The notes under the pieces: generated by a model
Databases searched by the model: none
Told to the model about the DNA's origin: nothing
Seen by the model: the letters and a program-made list of their open reading frames with translations, nothing else
Program-made: the position numbers and the translations under genes
Part shown: piece after piece, positions 35,371 to 44,588 of the stretch
Position numbering within the stretch: the stretch's first letter is position 1
How the letters are laid out: each line of letters begins with the position of its first letter
Assembly: GCF_009696375.1 (NCBI RefSeq)
Contig: NZ_VUMD01000005.1
Location: 62,001 to 126,000 of the forward strand
Length of the DNA: 64,000 nt
Direction of reading: 5' to 3'
From: Clostridium porci
GTDB lineage: Bacteria > Bacillota > Clostridia > Lachnospirales > Lachnospiraceae

Positions 35371-36300
35371 TCAGTCCCCTTTCAGAGAGGACAGGGTTTG
35401 GATTAAGTAGGAGAGAAAGGCTTTCTCATCTTCGGAAAGCCGGTATCCGTTTCTGTACACCAGCAAATCTTTATAGCGGTTGCCGGGACAGCTGCAGGCT
35501 CTTTGAAGCAGGCCCTGTTTGGTGAGACAATCTCCTGGCACAGGTGAAGTCCACATATAAGAGGAGGGGAGCTCCCTCAAAAGTTCAAACTGACTGCCTC
35601 TGTCATAGATGGAAATGGTTCTCCTGGAATTTCCCGCTGTGGCGGAGGCATCCTGGGCTTCAAAGGTAAAGGAAGGGGTTTGGATATCCCCCTGGACAAT
35701 TTCCGTATAGCCGGCGAAATCCAGATAAGTCAGGTTTTCTTTTAATGCCAGGGGATGGTTGGGAGAGATGAGGACATTACAGGAAAATTCCCACAGCTCC
35801 TTGTGTTCCAGATTTTCATTCTGGAGCATTTTCAGATAGTATGATTCATAAAGGGTTTGGCTTCGGATAATGCCTAAGTCAAAGGTTTTGTCAGCAATGC
35901 TGCGGATTGTGTCCTTGGAGTTTGTTTCTCGATAGTGAAGGTTCACAGAGGGAGGATTGCCCAGGGCTTTCAGGTAGGATGTAAATGCATAGGAAATATA
36001 GGTGGCCCTGGGAACGCTTAGAGTCACCTCCAGAATTTGCCTGCTGTTCTTTGTGCACAGGGATTCTATCTGTTCCTCCTGAACCAGAATCGCTTTTGCA
36101 TAGCGCAGAAATTCTTCCCCCCGTTTGGTGGGAACCATTCCTCTGCTGGTTCTGTCGAAGATAGGGCTTCCCAGATCTCGTTCCAGTTCCCGGATGATTT
36201 TGCTCAAATGAGGCTGGTTCATATAAAAATTTTGCGCCGCCTTGGTGATGGAGCCGGTTTTCTCCACTTCCACAGCGTATTTTAGGTAAGAAAGATTCAT
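35371..36300 (-). CDS. LysR-family regulator
   Basis: 309 residues from the ATG at 36300 (GGAG nearby). HTH at about 1-62 (SYLKYAVEVEKTGSITKAAQNFYMNQPHLSKII). Divergent from the Lrp regulator at 36398; target unknown. Ends close to the hflC gene, convergent. Confidence 0.85.
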   Translation of the reverse strand: MNLSYLKYAVEVEKTGSITKAAQNFYMNQPHLSKIIRELERDLGSPIFDRTSRGMVPTKRGEEFLRYAKAILVQEEQIESLCTKNSRQILEVTLSVPRATYISYAFTSYLKALGNPPSVNLHYRETNSKDTIRSIADKTFDLGIIRSQTLYESYYLKMLQNENLEHKELWEFSCNVLISPNHPLALKENLTYLDFAGYTEIVQGDIQTPSFTFEAQDASATAGNSRRTISIYDRGSQFELLRELPSSYMWTSPVPGDCLTKQGLLQRACSCPGNRYKDLLVYRNGYRLSEDEKAFLSYLIQTLSSLKGD

Positions 36301-36397
36301 GGTACAACTCCGATGCATTTTATGATATACTTAGGATACTTATCTACCAGTATATAACAGGTTGGACATTTTGAAAAGCAAAACAGCAGGGGGAAAA

Positions 36398-36880
36398 ATG
36401 GACAAAATTGATTACAAAATACTGAACATATTAAAGGAAAAGGGCCGGGAGAAAGCTTCGGACATCAGCAAGGAGATCCATCTGTCTGTGTCGGCTGTGC
36501 TGGATCGGATTAAGAAGATGGAGGAATCAGGTATCATTAAGGGCTATACGGTCATGGTGGATACAAAAGCCCTTGGAAATGACGTAACGGCTCTGATGGA
36601 AATTAGTTTAGAGCACCCCAGATTTCATGATTCATTTACAGAGATGATTATCGATCACCCCAATATTGTAGATTGCTACTATCTCACCGGGGACTATGAT
36701 TTTGTGCTGAAAATAACCTGCTCCTCCTCCGACGAGTTGGAGCGCATACATAGGACGATTAAAAGCATGACCGGGGTATCGGCCACCAGGACACATTTTG
36801 TTCTAAAGGAGATTAAAAATGTATATACCGCCATCCCGGAGGAAGGAAAGAAAACAATTCATTCAAAAGCCGCACCATAG
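36398..36880 (+). CDS. Lrp/AsnC-family regulator
   Basis: 160 residues. N-terminal HTH (DYKILNILKEKGREKASDISKEI) and a RAM effector domain (TALMEISLEHP). The ATG at 36398 follows AGGGGG. Amino-acid responsive in the family; targets unknown. Confidence 0.88.
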   Translation: MDKIDYKILNILKEKGREKASDISKEIHLSVSAVLDRIKKMEESGIIKGYTVMVDTKALGNDVTALMEISLEHPRFHDSFTEMIIDHPNIVDCYYLTGDYDFVLKITCSSSDELERIHRTIKSMTGVSATRTHFVLKEIKNVYTAIPEEGKKTIHSKAAP

Positions 36881-37004
36881 CAAGCTTTGCTTCTGTTCTG
36901 GATACTACAACAAATGTTGCAACTCCTTGATGGCAAGGGGAATGCTTTCACAAATTTGAAAGATACAAATCTTATTAGGCTCCTTCCAAATGCTTTCTGA
37001 CACT

Positions 37005-37029
37005 ATCCGCTTGAACATATCAAGCGGAT
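37005..37029. repeat. Perfect 10-bp inverted repeat
   Basis: ATCCGCTTGA and TCAAGCGGAT separated by five bases, in the gap between the Lrp gene and the broken GNAT gene. The role is unknown. Confidence 0.6.
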
Positions 37030-37116
37030 AAAAGGCGCAGGTTAATTCAGGAACTAACCGCTGAGCTTGCCGGAATGTCTCCCTCCGCTTATCAATCGGG
37101 ACAGTTAGATAACTGT

Positions 37117-37502
37117 TCAGTCTTCCTTATTTTCACTTACCATTTCAAAACCGATTTTTTGATACATTTTAACCGCATAGTTAGCCTTTTGAACGGAAAG
37201 CGAAACACGTTCATAGGAATATGCTTTTAACAAGGACAGCATTGCTTTCATCATACTGGTTCTTATCCCGTGTCCCCGATAGTCTTTATACAGAGAAATT
37301 GCAGGGGTGGGGGTGTTATTACCAATGTGCCTGTAATCATTCATAACCCGAACCTAGACGGCGCCGGCATTTTTCCTGCTACTTCTGCAACTAATCCATA
37401 GTCATCTTCTAATGTAGCGAAACAGTCAACATAAATCTACAATTTGGGAGAAGCGATAACATTCTTTGGCGGTGGCTCTATGCCGTCTGGAATGAAAATA
37501 GC
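37117..37502 (-). pseudogene. Truncated, frameshifted GNAT acetyltransferase relic
   Basis: The C-terminal part (ISLYKDYRGHGIRTSMMKAML) is an intact GNAT acetyl-CoA motif in a 75-codon frame. Upstream pieces (AIFIPDGIEPPPKN, VDCFATLEDDYGLVAEVAGK) lie in other frames with stops between. The frame breaks off eight bases from the stop of the LacI-PfkB gene, marking the left edge of the nucleoside island. Confidence 0.75.
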
Positions 37503-37510
37503 TTTATTCC

Positions 37511-39409
37511 TTATTGCTTTGAGGCATGTAAAAGCTCTGGTTCTTTCTGGCGGATAAAGGACTCTAAAGTGTCCTTGTCAATCAAAGCAGGAGTGGTGCC
37601 CTGTCTGGTTGTGCTGAGTCCGGCAGCATAGGTAGCGATTTTGGCGGCAGTAACTATTTCATAACCATATAAAAGATAGGATACGAGGGCACTGATAAAT
37701 GCGTCACCTGCGCCAGAGCTGTCTACTGAAGTAAAATTTCCTGAGGGAATTCTACATTCAAGATTTTTTTCACGTAAGTAACAGCCCTGCGCGCCCATTG
37801 TGACAATCACAGTTTTAATCCCATAGGATAGAAGCTGTCCGGCTTTTTCTTCTAAGCTTTGGCCTCCTGGACATATTTCGCCGAGTTCATCTAAGTTTGG
37901 AGAAATAATATCAATATTTTGCAGCAACTCTAAGGGCAGTGATGAACATGCGCTGGGCTTAAGAACAGTAATCAGATTATATTTCTTTGCCATATGGCTT
38001 GCCTTTATAATTGCTTCCATTGGAATTTCTGTCTGTATTAGACAATAGCTGGCATTTACGAAAAGCCGTTCGTTTTCGATAATATCCTTTGAACTTACTG
38101 CATTATTGGCTCCTGACATAATGGAAATCATAGAATCGCCGTCCTTCTGGACAAAGATATAAGCTTGCCCGGTTTTTAGACCTTTGCTTCGCCTTATACC
38201 AAAGGTGTCAACAGGATAATCCTTAATATATTCGTATAGGAAATCAGCGTCAGCGTCATCACCCACCCGTCCGATGGCTGAAACCTGGTGTCCCAGCTTT
38301 GCGATGCCAATGGCCTCGTTTATACATTTTCCTCCTGGATAAATAGATGCGGCTGGTGAGGTTACGGTTTTGCCCGTATGTGGGAGCTGATCGAAATTCA
38401 TATAGTTGTCAATGTTGATGCTGCCAAGAGAAATAACTTTTTTCAAACGTGAATTATATGGGATATCAATGGATAAATGATGCTCCAGCTTGAAGGAAAG
38501 AGCTAGTTTAGGTATACCGTCTTTCTTTTCAATTATATGAATCAAATAATCAACCACATATGTTCCAAAATCATAGTATGGAATGGGCAAGGTTGAAATC
38601 GGTGGATAATCAGTTTTTATCCTTAGGCTGTCCTTTAAGGAAACCAGGGAAAGGTCATGGGGGATCGCGTAATGCAGAGTATCAATCGCTTTGTACAGCT
38701 GGATAGCTGCGGCATAATGCGATACAACGATTCCGCTAAAAATATGATTGGTGATTTTGCTGATTGGCAGTCCGTCTGTTTCGTAAAAGACAAGTCTTTC
38801 ATCAAAGGCTATATTATGGTCAAACAGGCACTGACGATAGCCCTGAAAAAAGCTTTTTGTTCGGGTGCCGTTGCGTAACATACAGGCGATCTCAGAGTGC
38901 CTGGCTTTTATGAGAGCTTCGGTTGCCAAATAGCCCATTTGCTGAAAATCAATGTTTAGCGCATGTTCAATATCTGAGTTGATAATAAAATAAGGAATAT
39001 TTGCGTGTCTGATATGCCTGGCAGAATCAAGGCTGTCTGGAGAGACTGGCTCCCAGATAATGCCGTCAACATGCATGTTGAGCAAAGCCAGAATATTTTT
39101 TAGCTCTTGTTCTACGGAATTATTGCTTTCCCTGGTAAGAATCGAATATCCGCAGCTGCTGGCAGCGGCAATCATGCCGGAAATAGAATTATGAACAGCT
39201 GAAGCGTTTCGGAAAATAATTCCGAGACACAGGGTTTTCCCGCTGCTGGAAGTAATGATAGAGGAGTAGGGCTTATAATTGTATTCCTTTGCGATTTTAA
39301 GCACATGCTCCCTTGTTTCGGAACGGATGCTTTGATCTTTGTTATTCATAATTTTAGAGACTGTTGAAACAGATACTCCAGCAATCTGAGCAATTTCTTT
39401 AATTGTCAT
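37511..39409 (-). CDS. LacI-type regulator fused to a PfkB sugar kinase
   Basis: 632 residues. Residues 1-55: LacI helix-turn-helix (TIKEIAQIAGVSVSTVSKIM). About 60-320: periplasmic-binding-protein-like sensor. About 328-620: a PfkB/ribokinase domain starting with SLGSINIDNYMNFDQLP, with GGK and the catalytic GAGDAF in VDSSGAGDAF. So a regulator and sugar kinase are one chain. It is divergent from rbsK, with a dyad over the rbsK -10. I infer it senses ribose or a nucleoside and may phosphorylate ribose. The fusion exists in the family; its coupling of sensing and catalysis here is untested. Confidence 0.85.
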   Translation of the reverse strand: MTIKEIAQIAGVSVSTVSKIMNNKDQSIRSETREHVLKIAKEYNYKPYSSIITSSSGKTLCLGIIFRNASAVHNSISGMIAAASSCGYSILTRESNNSVEQELKNILALLNMHVDGIIWEPVSPDSLDSARHIRHANIPYFIINSDIEHALNIDFQQMGYLATEALIKARHSEIACMLRNGTRTKSFFQGYRQCLFDHNIAFDERLVFYETDGLPISKITNHIFSGIVVSHYAAAIQLYKAIDTLHYAIPHDLSLVSLKDSLRIKTDYPPISTLPIPYYDFGTYVVDYLIHIIEKKDGIPKLALSFKLEHHLSIDIPYNSRLKKVISLGSINIDNYMNFDQLPHTGKTVTSPAASIYPGGKCINEAIGIAKLGHQVSAIGRVGDDADADFLYEYIKDYPVDTFGIRRSKGLKTGQAYIFVQKDGDSMISIMSGANNAVSSKDIIENERLFVNASYCLIQTEIPMEAIIKASHMAKKYNLITVLKPSACSSLPLELLQNIDIISPNLDELGEICPGGQSLEEKAGQLLSYGIKTVIVTMGAQGCYLREKNLECRIPSGNFTSVDSSGAGDAFISALVSYLLYGYEIVTAAKIATYAAGLSTTRQGTTPALIDKDTLESFIRQKEPELLHASKQ

Positions 39410-39531
39410 AGTAAATAAATCCTTTACAAATATTTAAGCGTTCTATTGATTAATACCGCCTCTTTCTACAATTATACACTAAATGCATAAAAAGTAAACG
39501 AAAAATAGTTATGAAAAATGACGATTTAATA

Positions 39532-39573
39532 TTGACAATCAAATGGAATTATGTTATTTTCTTATTAAGAAAA
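39532..39573 (+). promoter_or_regulatory. rbsK promoter with LacI-type operator
   Basis: TTGACA (39532-39537), 17-base spacer, TATTTT (39555-39560). The 17-bp perfect palindrome TTTTCTTATTAAGAAAA (39557-39573) overlaps the -10; a half-site TTTTCTTATTAT recurs at 39589. A repressor binding site is likely. Confidence 0.6.
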
Positions 39574-39627
39574 AGTTTTTGGAAATCATTTTCTTATTAT
39601 AAATGCTGCAAATGGAAGGGGAGTTTT

Positions 39628-40527
39628 ATGAGAGTATTGAATATCGGTTCACTTAATATCGATAAGACATATTCTGTAAAGGAGTTTGTCCAACCGAAAG
39701 AAACAATAAAAGCGCTCAGGTACGAAGAGTTTTGCGGGGGCAAAGGGCTTAACCAGTCAGTGGCTCTTGCAAAGGCGGGAGCGGAGGTTTATCATGCAGG
39801 TGCAGTTGGAAAGGATGGGACAATACTGACAGATATTTTAAAAACCGCTGGTGTTCATACAGATTATATTCAGGAAATGGATGTGGTAAGTGGGCATGCG
39901 GTTATTCAGGTTGATGAAAATGGGCAGAATAATATTATCATCTGTGGGGGAGCTAATGACAGTGTCAGTAAAGCGTATATTGTGTCAGTTCTGGATCGGT
40001 TTTTGGCAGGCGACATTGTTCTTTTGCAGAATGAGATTTCAAATGTCGATTTTGTAATCACAGAGGCGAAAAAACGGGGAATGACAGTCGCGTTGAATCC
40101 GTCTCCGATGAGTGCTGAATTAAAAAGCTATCATTTAAATCAGGTTGACTATTTGATTGTAAATGAGGTAGAAGGTAAAGAACTGGCAGAGGTTAATTCG
40201 GAGAAAATATCAGATATTATGGAAGGGCTTAAGATCAAATTTCCAGATGCTTTCATAGTTTTAACACTGGGAGAGAAGGGTTCCTATTTTTTTAATCAGT
40301 CAGAAACTATATATCAGGATATTTTCAAAGTGAAGGCAGTTGATACAACCGGTGCTGGGGATACGTTCTGTGGTTATTTTCTGGGAGGTCTTGCGGAGGG
40401 TCTGACTGTTCAGGAAAGCCTTAAAAATGCAAGTGCTGCCAGTGCGATTGCAGTAAGCAGAAGGGGGGCGGCGCAGAGTATACCAACAAAACAGGAAGTA
40501 CAAAATTTCCAGAAGAACAAAAAGTAG
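39628..40527 (+). CDS. rbsK: Ribokinase
   Basis: 299 residues from the ATG at 39628 (GGAAGGGGAG). PfkB family; phosphorylates ribose to ribose-5-phosphate. Motifs GSLNIDKTYSV, CGGKGLNQSVALAKAG, and VDTTGAGDTFCGYF with the catalytic Asp are all intact. It heads the plus-strand island, upstream of the nucleoside transporter, and probably handles ribose freed by the hydrolases. Confidence 0.85.
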   Translation: MRVLNIGSLNIDKTYSVKEFVQPKETIKALRYEEFCGGKGLNQSVALAKAGAEVYHAGAVGKDGTILTDILKTAGVHTDYIQEMDVVSGHAVIQVDENGQNNIIICGGANDSVSKAYIVSVLDRFLAGDIVLLQNEISNVDFVITEAKKRGMTVALNPSPMSAELKSYHLNQVDYLIVNEVEGKELAEVNSEKISDIMEGLKIKFPDAFIVLTLGEKGSYFFNQSETIYQDIFKVKAVDTTGAGDTFCGYFLGGLAEGLTVQESLKNASAASAIAVSRRGAAQSIPTKQEVQNFQKNKK

Positions 40528-40636
40528 CGAAGCTGTAAAATTTTAAAAGTCGAGATGAGCAAAATTCATTGAGTTAAAGATTTGTTTTGTCTGTCAGTTG
40601 AAGAAATATGAAAAATAATTTCTTGATGGTAGATAG

Positions 40637-40698
40637 CAATCAGCTCCTTTCTGGAATATTGATTTTGACAACTTAATTATACCAACAGGAGCTGATTG
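40637..40698 (+). other. Perfect 12-bp inverted repeat before the BMP gene
   Basis: CAATCAGCTCCT and AGGAGCTGATTG enclose a 38-base loop. The right arm contains AGGAG. It is in the 5' region of the BMP gene and may be an attenuator or a transcript-processing stem. Confidence 0.5.
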
Positions 40699-40745
40699 TT
40701 ACTATAAATTTGGATGGCTATTAAAACAATAAGGGAGGTTATAAA

Positions 40746-41876
40746 ATGAAGTTGAAAAAAGGATTTGCAATGGTATTGGCAACGACAATGTGTTTTGGTC
40801 TTGTGGCATGTGGTGATTCGGGTAAGGGAACAGAAGCCGCAATAACAGAAGCTTCATCAGTGGGCGGAGAAACAGCAGAGAAAGCGGGAGGAAAAGCAAT
40901 TCTGATTGTAAATGGGAATCTGGGGGATTTAGGATTTTTTGATTCTGCAAACAGGGGAATGGAACGTATAAAAAGTGAACTTGGCGTTGGTATTCAGGTT
41001 ATCGAGACTGGCGATGACGAAGCAAAATGGGAACCAGCTCTGGCTGATGCGGCAGATGAAGATGCTGACTGGATCATAGCGGTTTCTCCTTCTATGGTTG
41101 AGCCAATTCAGAAGCTGGCTCCAGATTATCCAGAAAAAAAGTTTCTTTTGATTGATAATACAGTTGATTTTGAAGCAGCTGATTTGAGCAATGTTTACTG
41201 CGCTACGTTTAAACAGAACGAGGGTTCTTTTCTTGCAGGGGCTGCAGCGGGCCTTCTGGCTAAGCAGGGAGGTAAGATTGGCTTTGTAGGAGGAATGGAT
41301 ATCCCTCCGATTAATGATTTTCTGGTAGGCTATATTGAAGGTGCGCAGAGTGTGAACCCTGATATAAAGGTAATCAGTACCTATACAGGTGACTATTATG
41401 ATCCGGCCAAGGGAAAAGAGCATGGAATCGTACAGTTTAATCAAGGCGCGGAGGTTATCTTTGCAGCGGCAGGACCGGCAGGGCTTGGTGTAATTGAAGC
41501 GGCGACAGAGCAAAATAAAAAAATAATAGGAGTGGACTCGGATCAGTCGGCAGCATATGCAGAAAATGGAGATACTAAAACAGCGGATCATATTGTAACT
41601 TCAATGGTTAAAAATGTTGGGGATGTTATTTTTAGAGCGATAGAAAAAGACGTGAAGGGTGAACTGGAATGGGGAACGACGGAAAGCCTTGGAATTGCGG
41701 AGAATGGAGTAGGTCTTGCCAAAAATAATGTTTATAAAGCTGCATTTACAGAGGAACAGCAAGCGAAAATGGAAGAAATCCAAGAAAAAGTAGTGGCGGG
41801 GGAAATAAAAGTTGATTCGGCGATAGGTATGTCAACAGAGGCGCTTGATAGCATCAGAAATGCGGTTAAGCCTTGA
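40746..41876 (+). CDS. BMP-family nucleoside-binding lipoprotein
   Basis: 376 residues with a lipobox (LVAC) near residue 20, then a periplasmic-binding fold of the BMP/PnrA/Med family. PnrA members bind purine nucleosides. Motifs ESFL-like region (NEGSFLAGAAAGLL) and GVDSDQS are typical. It is followed by ABC genes, so it is the substrate-binding protein of that importer. Confidence 0.9.
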   Translation: MKLKKGFAMVLATTMCFGLVACGDSGKGTEAAITEASSVGGETAEKAGGKAILIVNGNLGDLGFFDSANRGMERIKSELGVGIQVIETGDDEAKWEPALADAADEDADWIIAVSPSMVEPIQKLAPDYPEKKFLLIDNTVDFEAADLSNVYCATFKQNEGSFLAGAAAGLLAKQGGKIGFVGGMDIPPINDFLVGYIEGAQSVNPDIKVISTYTGDYYDPAKGKEHGIVQFNQGAEVIFAAAGPAGLGVIEAATEQNKKIIGVDSDQSAAYAENGDTKTADHIVTSMVKNVGDVIFRAIEKDVKGELEWGTTESLGIAENGVGLAKNNVYKAAFTEEQQAKMEEIQEKVVAGEIKVDSAIGMSTEALDSIRNAVKP

Positions 41877-41946
41877 TTGATACACGATCATTGTATTGCC
41901 TGGAGGATTTCTTTCAGGCAATTCCTATTGATGGGAGGTGTAGCTG

Positions 41947-43506
41947 ATGGAAAAGAAAAAGGATAAAATTGTTTTAAAGGCTAGGGATATTCTCAAGGTT
42001 TACCCCAATGGTGTGGTAGCCAATAAAAATGTTAATTTAGAGATATATGAAGGTGAGATTCATGCGCTGATTGGTGAAAACGGGGCTGGGAAATCAACAC
42101 TAATGAAAATTCTGTTTGGGATGGAAACGCCAGAAGGCGGACACATTTTCTTAAATGGAGAAGAGGTGAAAATTGATAGCCCCAAAAAGGCTATTAGTCT
42201 GGGGATTGGTATGGTTCATCAGCACTTTATGTTGGTGGATTCTCTGACAATTGCAGAAAATATTGTACTGGGTTCAGAACCTAGTAAATATGGAATGTTG
42301 ATGGATACAAAGGAAATGATTCGTATCTCCAAAGCTTGTGCGGACAAGTATAATTTTAAAATTAATGTAAACGAAAAGGTAGAAAATGCCAGTGTTGGAA
42401 TAAAGCAGGAAACAGAGATTTTAAAAGCCTTGGTTCGTGGCGCTAAAATTTTAATTCTGGACGAACCGACGGCTGTTTTGACGCCGCAGGAAACAAAACT
42501 GTTATTTGAGGAATTAAACTCACTGAAGAAACAGGGACATACGATTATATTTATTTCTCATAAATTAAATGAAATTATGGAAATATGTGATAGGGTCACA
42601 ATTATGCGCCATGGGACAACGATTGAAACAACGTATGTAAAGGATACGAGCCCACAGGATATTTCAAACAAAATGGTAGGCAGAGAGATTGTGCTTCATA
42701 TTGATAAAAAACCTGCTGAGGTTGGGGCGGTTTGCCTTGAAGCAGAGAACCTCACTTATGTGAATTCTATCGGTAAGAAAATGCTTGATAATGTTAGCTT
42801 AAAGCTCCGTGCAGGAGAAATTTTGAGCGTTGCGGGTGTAGAAGGAAATGGGCAGTCGGAACTTGCGGAAGTTCTTACCGGGATGAAAAAGCCGATGCTG
42901 GGCCAAGTTAAAATTTCTGGTATGGAAGTGTTGGATTATTCACCAGCAGAATTTCGAAGAAAACAGGTGGTATATATTCCAGAGGATAGAATGGCAGTCG
43001 GCTGTGCTGCGGATATGACAATTTCTGAAAATATGTTTGCGGACAAGATACAGAGGTATCTGATAAGGAATATTTTTTTGGATCGGAAAAGAATGGATGC
43101 AAAAGCTAAAGAGTGGGTTAAGGATTTTAACGTGTTGTGTACATCGGCAGAGCAGGATGTTAATATGCTGTCAGGTGGCAATATACAAAAGGTGGTCGCT
43201 GCGAGAGAACTGACGGAAAATGTAGGGATTGTTGTTGCAGAACAGCCCACTAGAGGTATTGATGCAGGAGCATCTGAACTGATTCGAACGAAGCTTGTTG
43301 AGCTTAGGGACAGAGGCGTAGCTGTACTGTTGATTTCGGCAGATTTGAATGAAATACTTGAATTAAGCGATAGCTGTATTGTTATGTATAATGGAAAAAT
43401 CAATGCGTATTTCAAGGATACGACAAATCTGACAGAAGAAGAACTCGGCTACTATATGCTCGGTGTTAAGAAACAGAGTGAAGAGGAAGTGAGGGCGCTC
43501 CTATGA
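41947..43506 (+). CDS. ABC transporter ATPase (nucleoside type)
   Basis: 519 residues, two ATPase domains. N-half: GENGAGKST Walker A, ILILDEPTAVLTP Walker B. C-half: degenerate Walker A (GVEGNGQSE), intact LSGGNIQKVV signature. Such dimer-fused ATPases power sugar or nucleoside ABC importers (YufO/NupA type). Four-base overlap with the permease gene. Confidence 0.93.
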   Translation: MEKKKDKIVLKARDILKVYPNGVVANKNVNLEIYEGEIHALIGENGAGKSTLMKILFGMETPEGGHIFLNGEEVKIDSPKKAISLGIGMVHQHFMLVDSLTIAENIVLGSEPSKYGMLMDTKEMIRISKACADKYNFKINVNEKVENASVGIKQETEILKALVRGAKILILDEPTAVLTPQETKLLFEELNSLKKQGHTIIFISHKLNEIMEICDRVTIMRHGTTIETTYVKDTSPQDISNKMVGREIVLHIDKKPAEVGAVCLEAENLTYVNSIGKKMLDNVSLKLRAGEILSVAGVEGNGQSELAEVLTGMKKPMLGQVKISGMEVLDYSPAEFRRKQVVYIPEDRMAVGCAADMTISENMFADKIQRYLIRNIFLDRKRMDAKAKEWVKDFNVLCTSAEQDVNMLSGGNIQKVVAARELTENVGIVVAEQPTRGIDAGASELIRTKLVELRDRGVAVLLISADLNEILELSDSCIVMYNGKINAYFKDTTNLTEEELGYYMLGVKKQSEEEVRALL

Positions 43507-44588
43507 TAAAAGGCGGTAAAAAATCAAACGTTGATGTTTTTAATACATATTTTGCTATCCTGCGATTCACTATTGCGGTATTAATCGCATTCACTATTTC
43601 TTTTATTATTATGAGCTTTTCGTCAAGTAATTCGCTAGGCGCAATAAAAAACTTGTTCATTGGTCCCCTAACAACAGTAAGACGTTTCAGTACAGTTTTA
43701 GAAACGGCGATTCCTCTAACGTTTGCAGGTCTTTCGATCTGTGTCATGTTTAAGGCAAATCAATTTAATATGGCGGCAGAGGGCGGCTTTTTTTTGGGAG
43801 CGCTTGGAGCGGCAATGATTGCAATTTACATGCCAGCTCCGCCTGTAATTGTAATTTTAGCAGCAATGTTGACTGCCGGTGTAATTGGAGCATTCGTTTG
43901 TGCAATTCCAGGTTTTTTGAAAGTCAGATGGAACTGCAGTGAGCTTGTTATATCGTTGATGCTTAATTATGTGGCGCTTTATTTTGGAACCTTTATTTTT
44001 AATCAGTTTGCAAAAGATCCTAGCTCTGCATATAAAGCCTCGCTCCCATTTCAAAAAGGCGTCAGTCTCGGAACGATTATTCCAAAAACGAGGCTTCATG
44101 GTGGAGTTTTTATTGTTCTTGTGTTCGTTTTTTTGACTTATATCTTTATGTTCAAAACAAAATGGGGATATAAGCTTAGAGTGGTAGGGAGTAATTTAAA
44201 GTTTGGGCAGTACGTTGGAATAGGGACAGCCGGAGTGATAATGATGGCTCAGCTTATTGGAGGATTTATTGCCGGTGTGGGTGGAGCGACGGAAATGCTT
44301 GGGATGTATACTCGCTTTCAATGGTCAGCCCTTCCAGGATATGGATTCGATGGAGTTGTGCTGAATATTCTCGCCAAGGGAAATCCTGCGTATGTGCCAG
44401 TAGCGGCATTTGCGGTTGCCTATCTTAGAGTTGGAGCGGATTATATGTATAAGCAGTCGGATGTGGCTGCGGAGATCGTTTCAATTATTGAAGCACTTGT
44501 AATTGTATTGGTAGCAGCTAATGCATTTCTTTCTAAATATCAGCACAAGATGATTACAAAGCTTTCTACAGAAGGAGGGAACAAATAA
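43503..44588 (+). CDS. Nucleoside ABC permease 1
   Basis: 361 residues, about ten membrane helices (BPD_transp_2 family, YufP-like). KANQFNMAAEGGFFLGALGAA is a family signature. Start overlaps the ATPase stop, stop overlaps the next permease's start. Confidence 0.9.
   Translation: MIKGGKKSNVDVFNTYFAILRFTIAVLIAFTISFIIMSFSSSNSLGAIKNLFIGPLTTVRRFSTVLETAIPLTFAGLSICVMFKANQFNMAAEGGFFLGALGAAMIAIYMPAPPVIVILAAMLTAGVIGAFVCAIPGFLKVRWNCSELVISLMLNYVALYFGTFIFNQFAKDPSSAYKASLPFQKGVSLGTIIPKTRLHGGVFIVLVFVFLTYIFMFKTKWGYKLRVVGSNLKFGQYVGIGTAGVIMMAQLIGGFIAGVGGATEMLGMYTRFQWSALPGYGFDGVVLNILAKGNPAYVPVAAFAVAYLRVGADYMYKQSDVAAEIVSIIEALVIVLVAANAFLSKYQHKMITKLSTEGGNK

Noticed and set aside
37011-37090. Relic of an XRE-type helix-turn-helix gene
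   Set aside because: LIQELTAELAGMSPSAY looks suggestive but needs a frameshift and has no flanking support.
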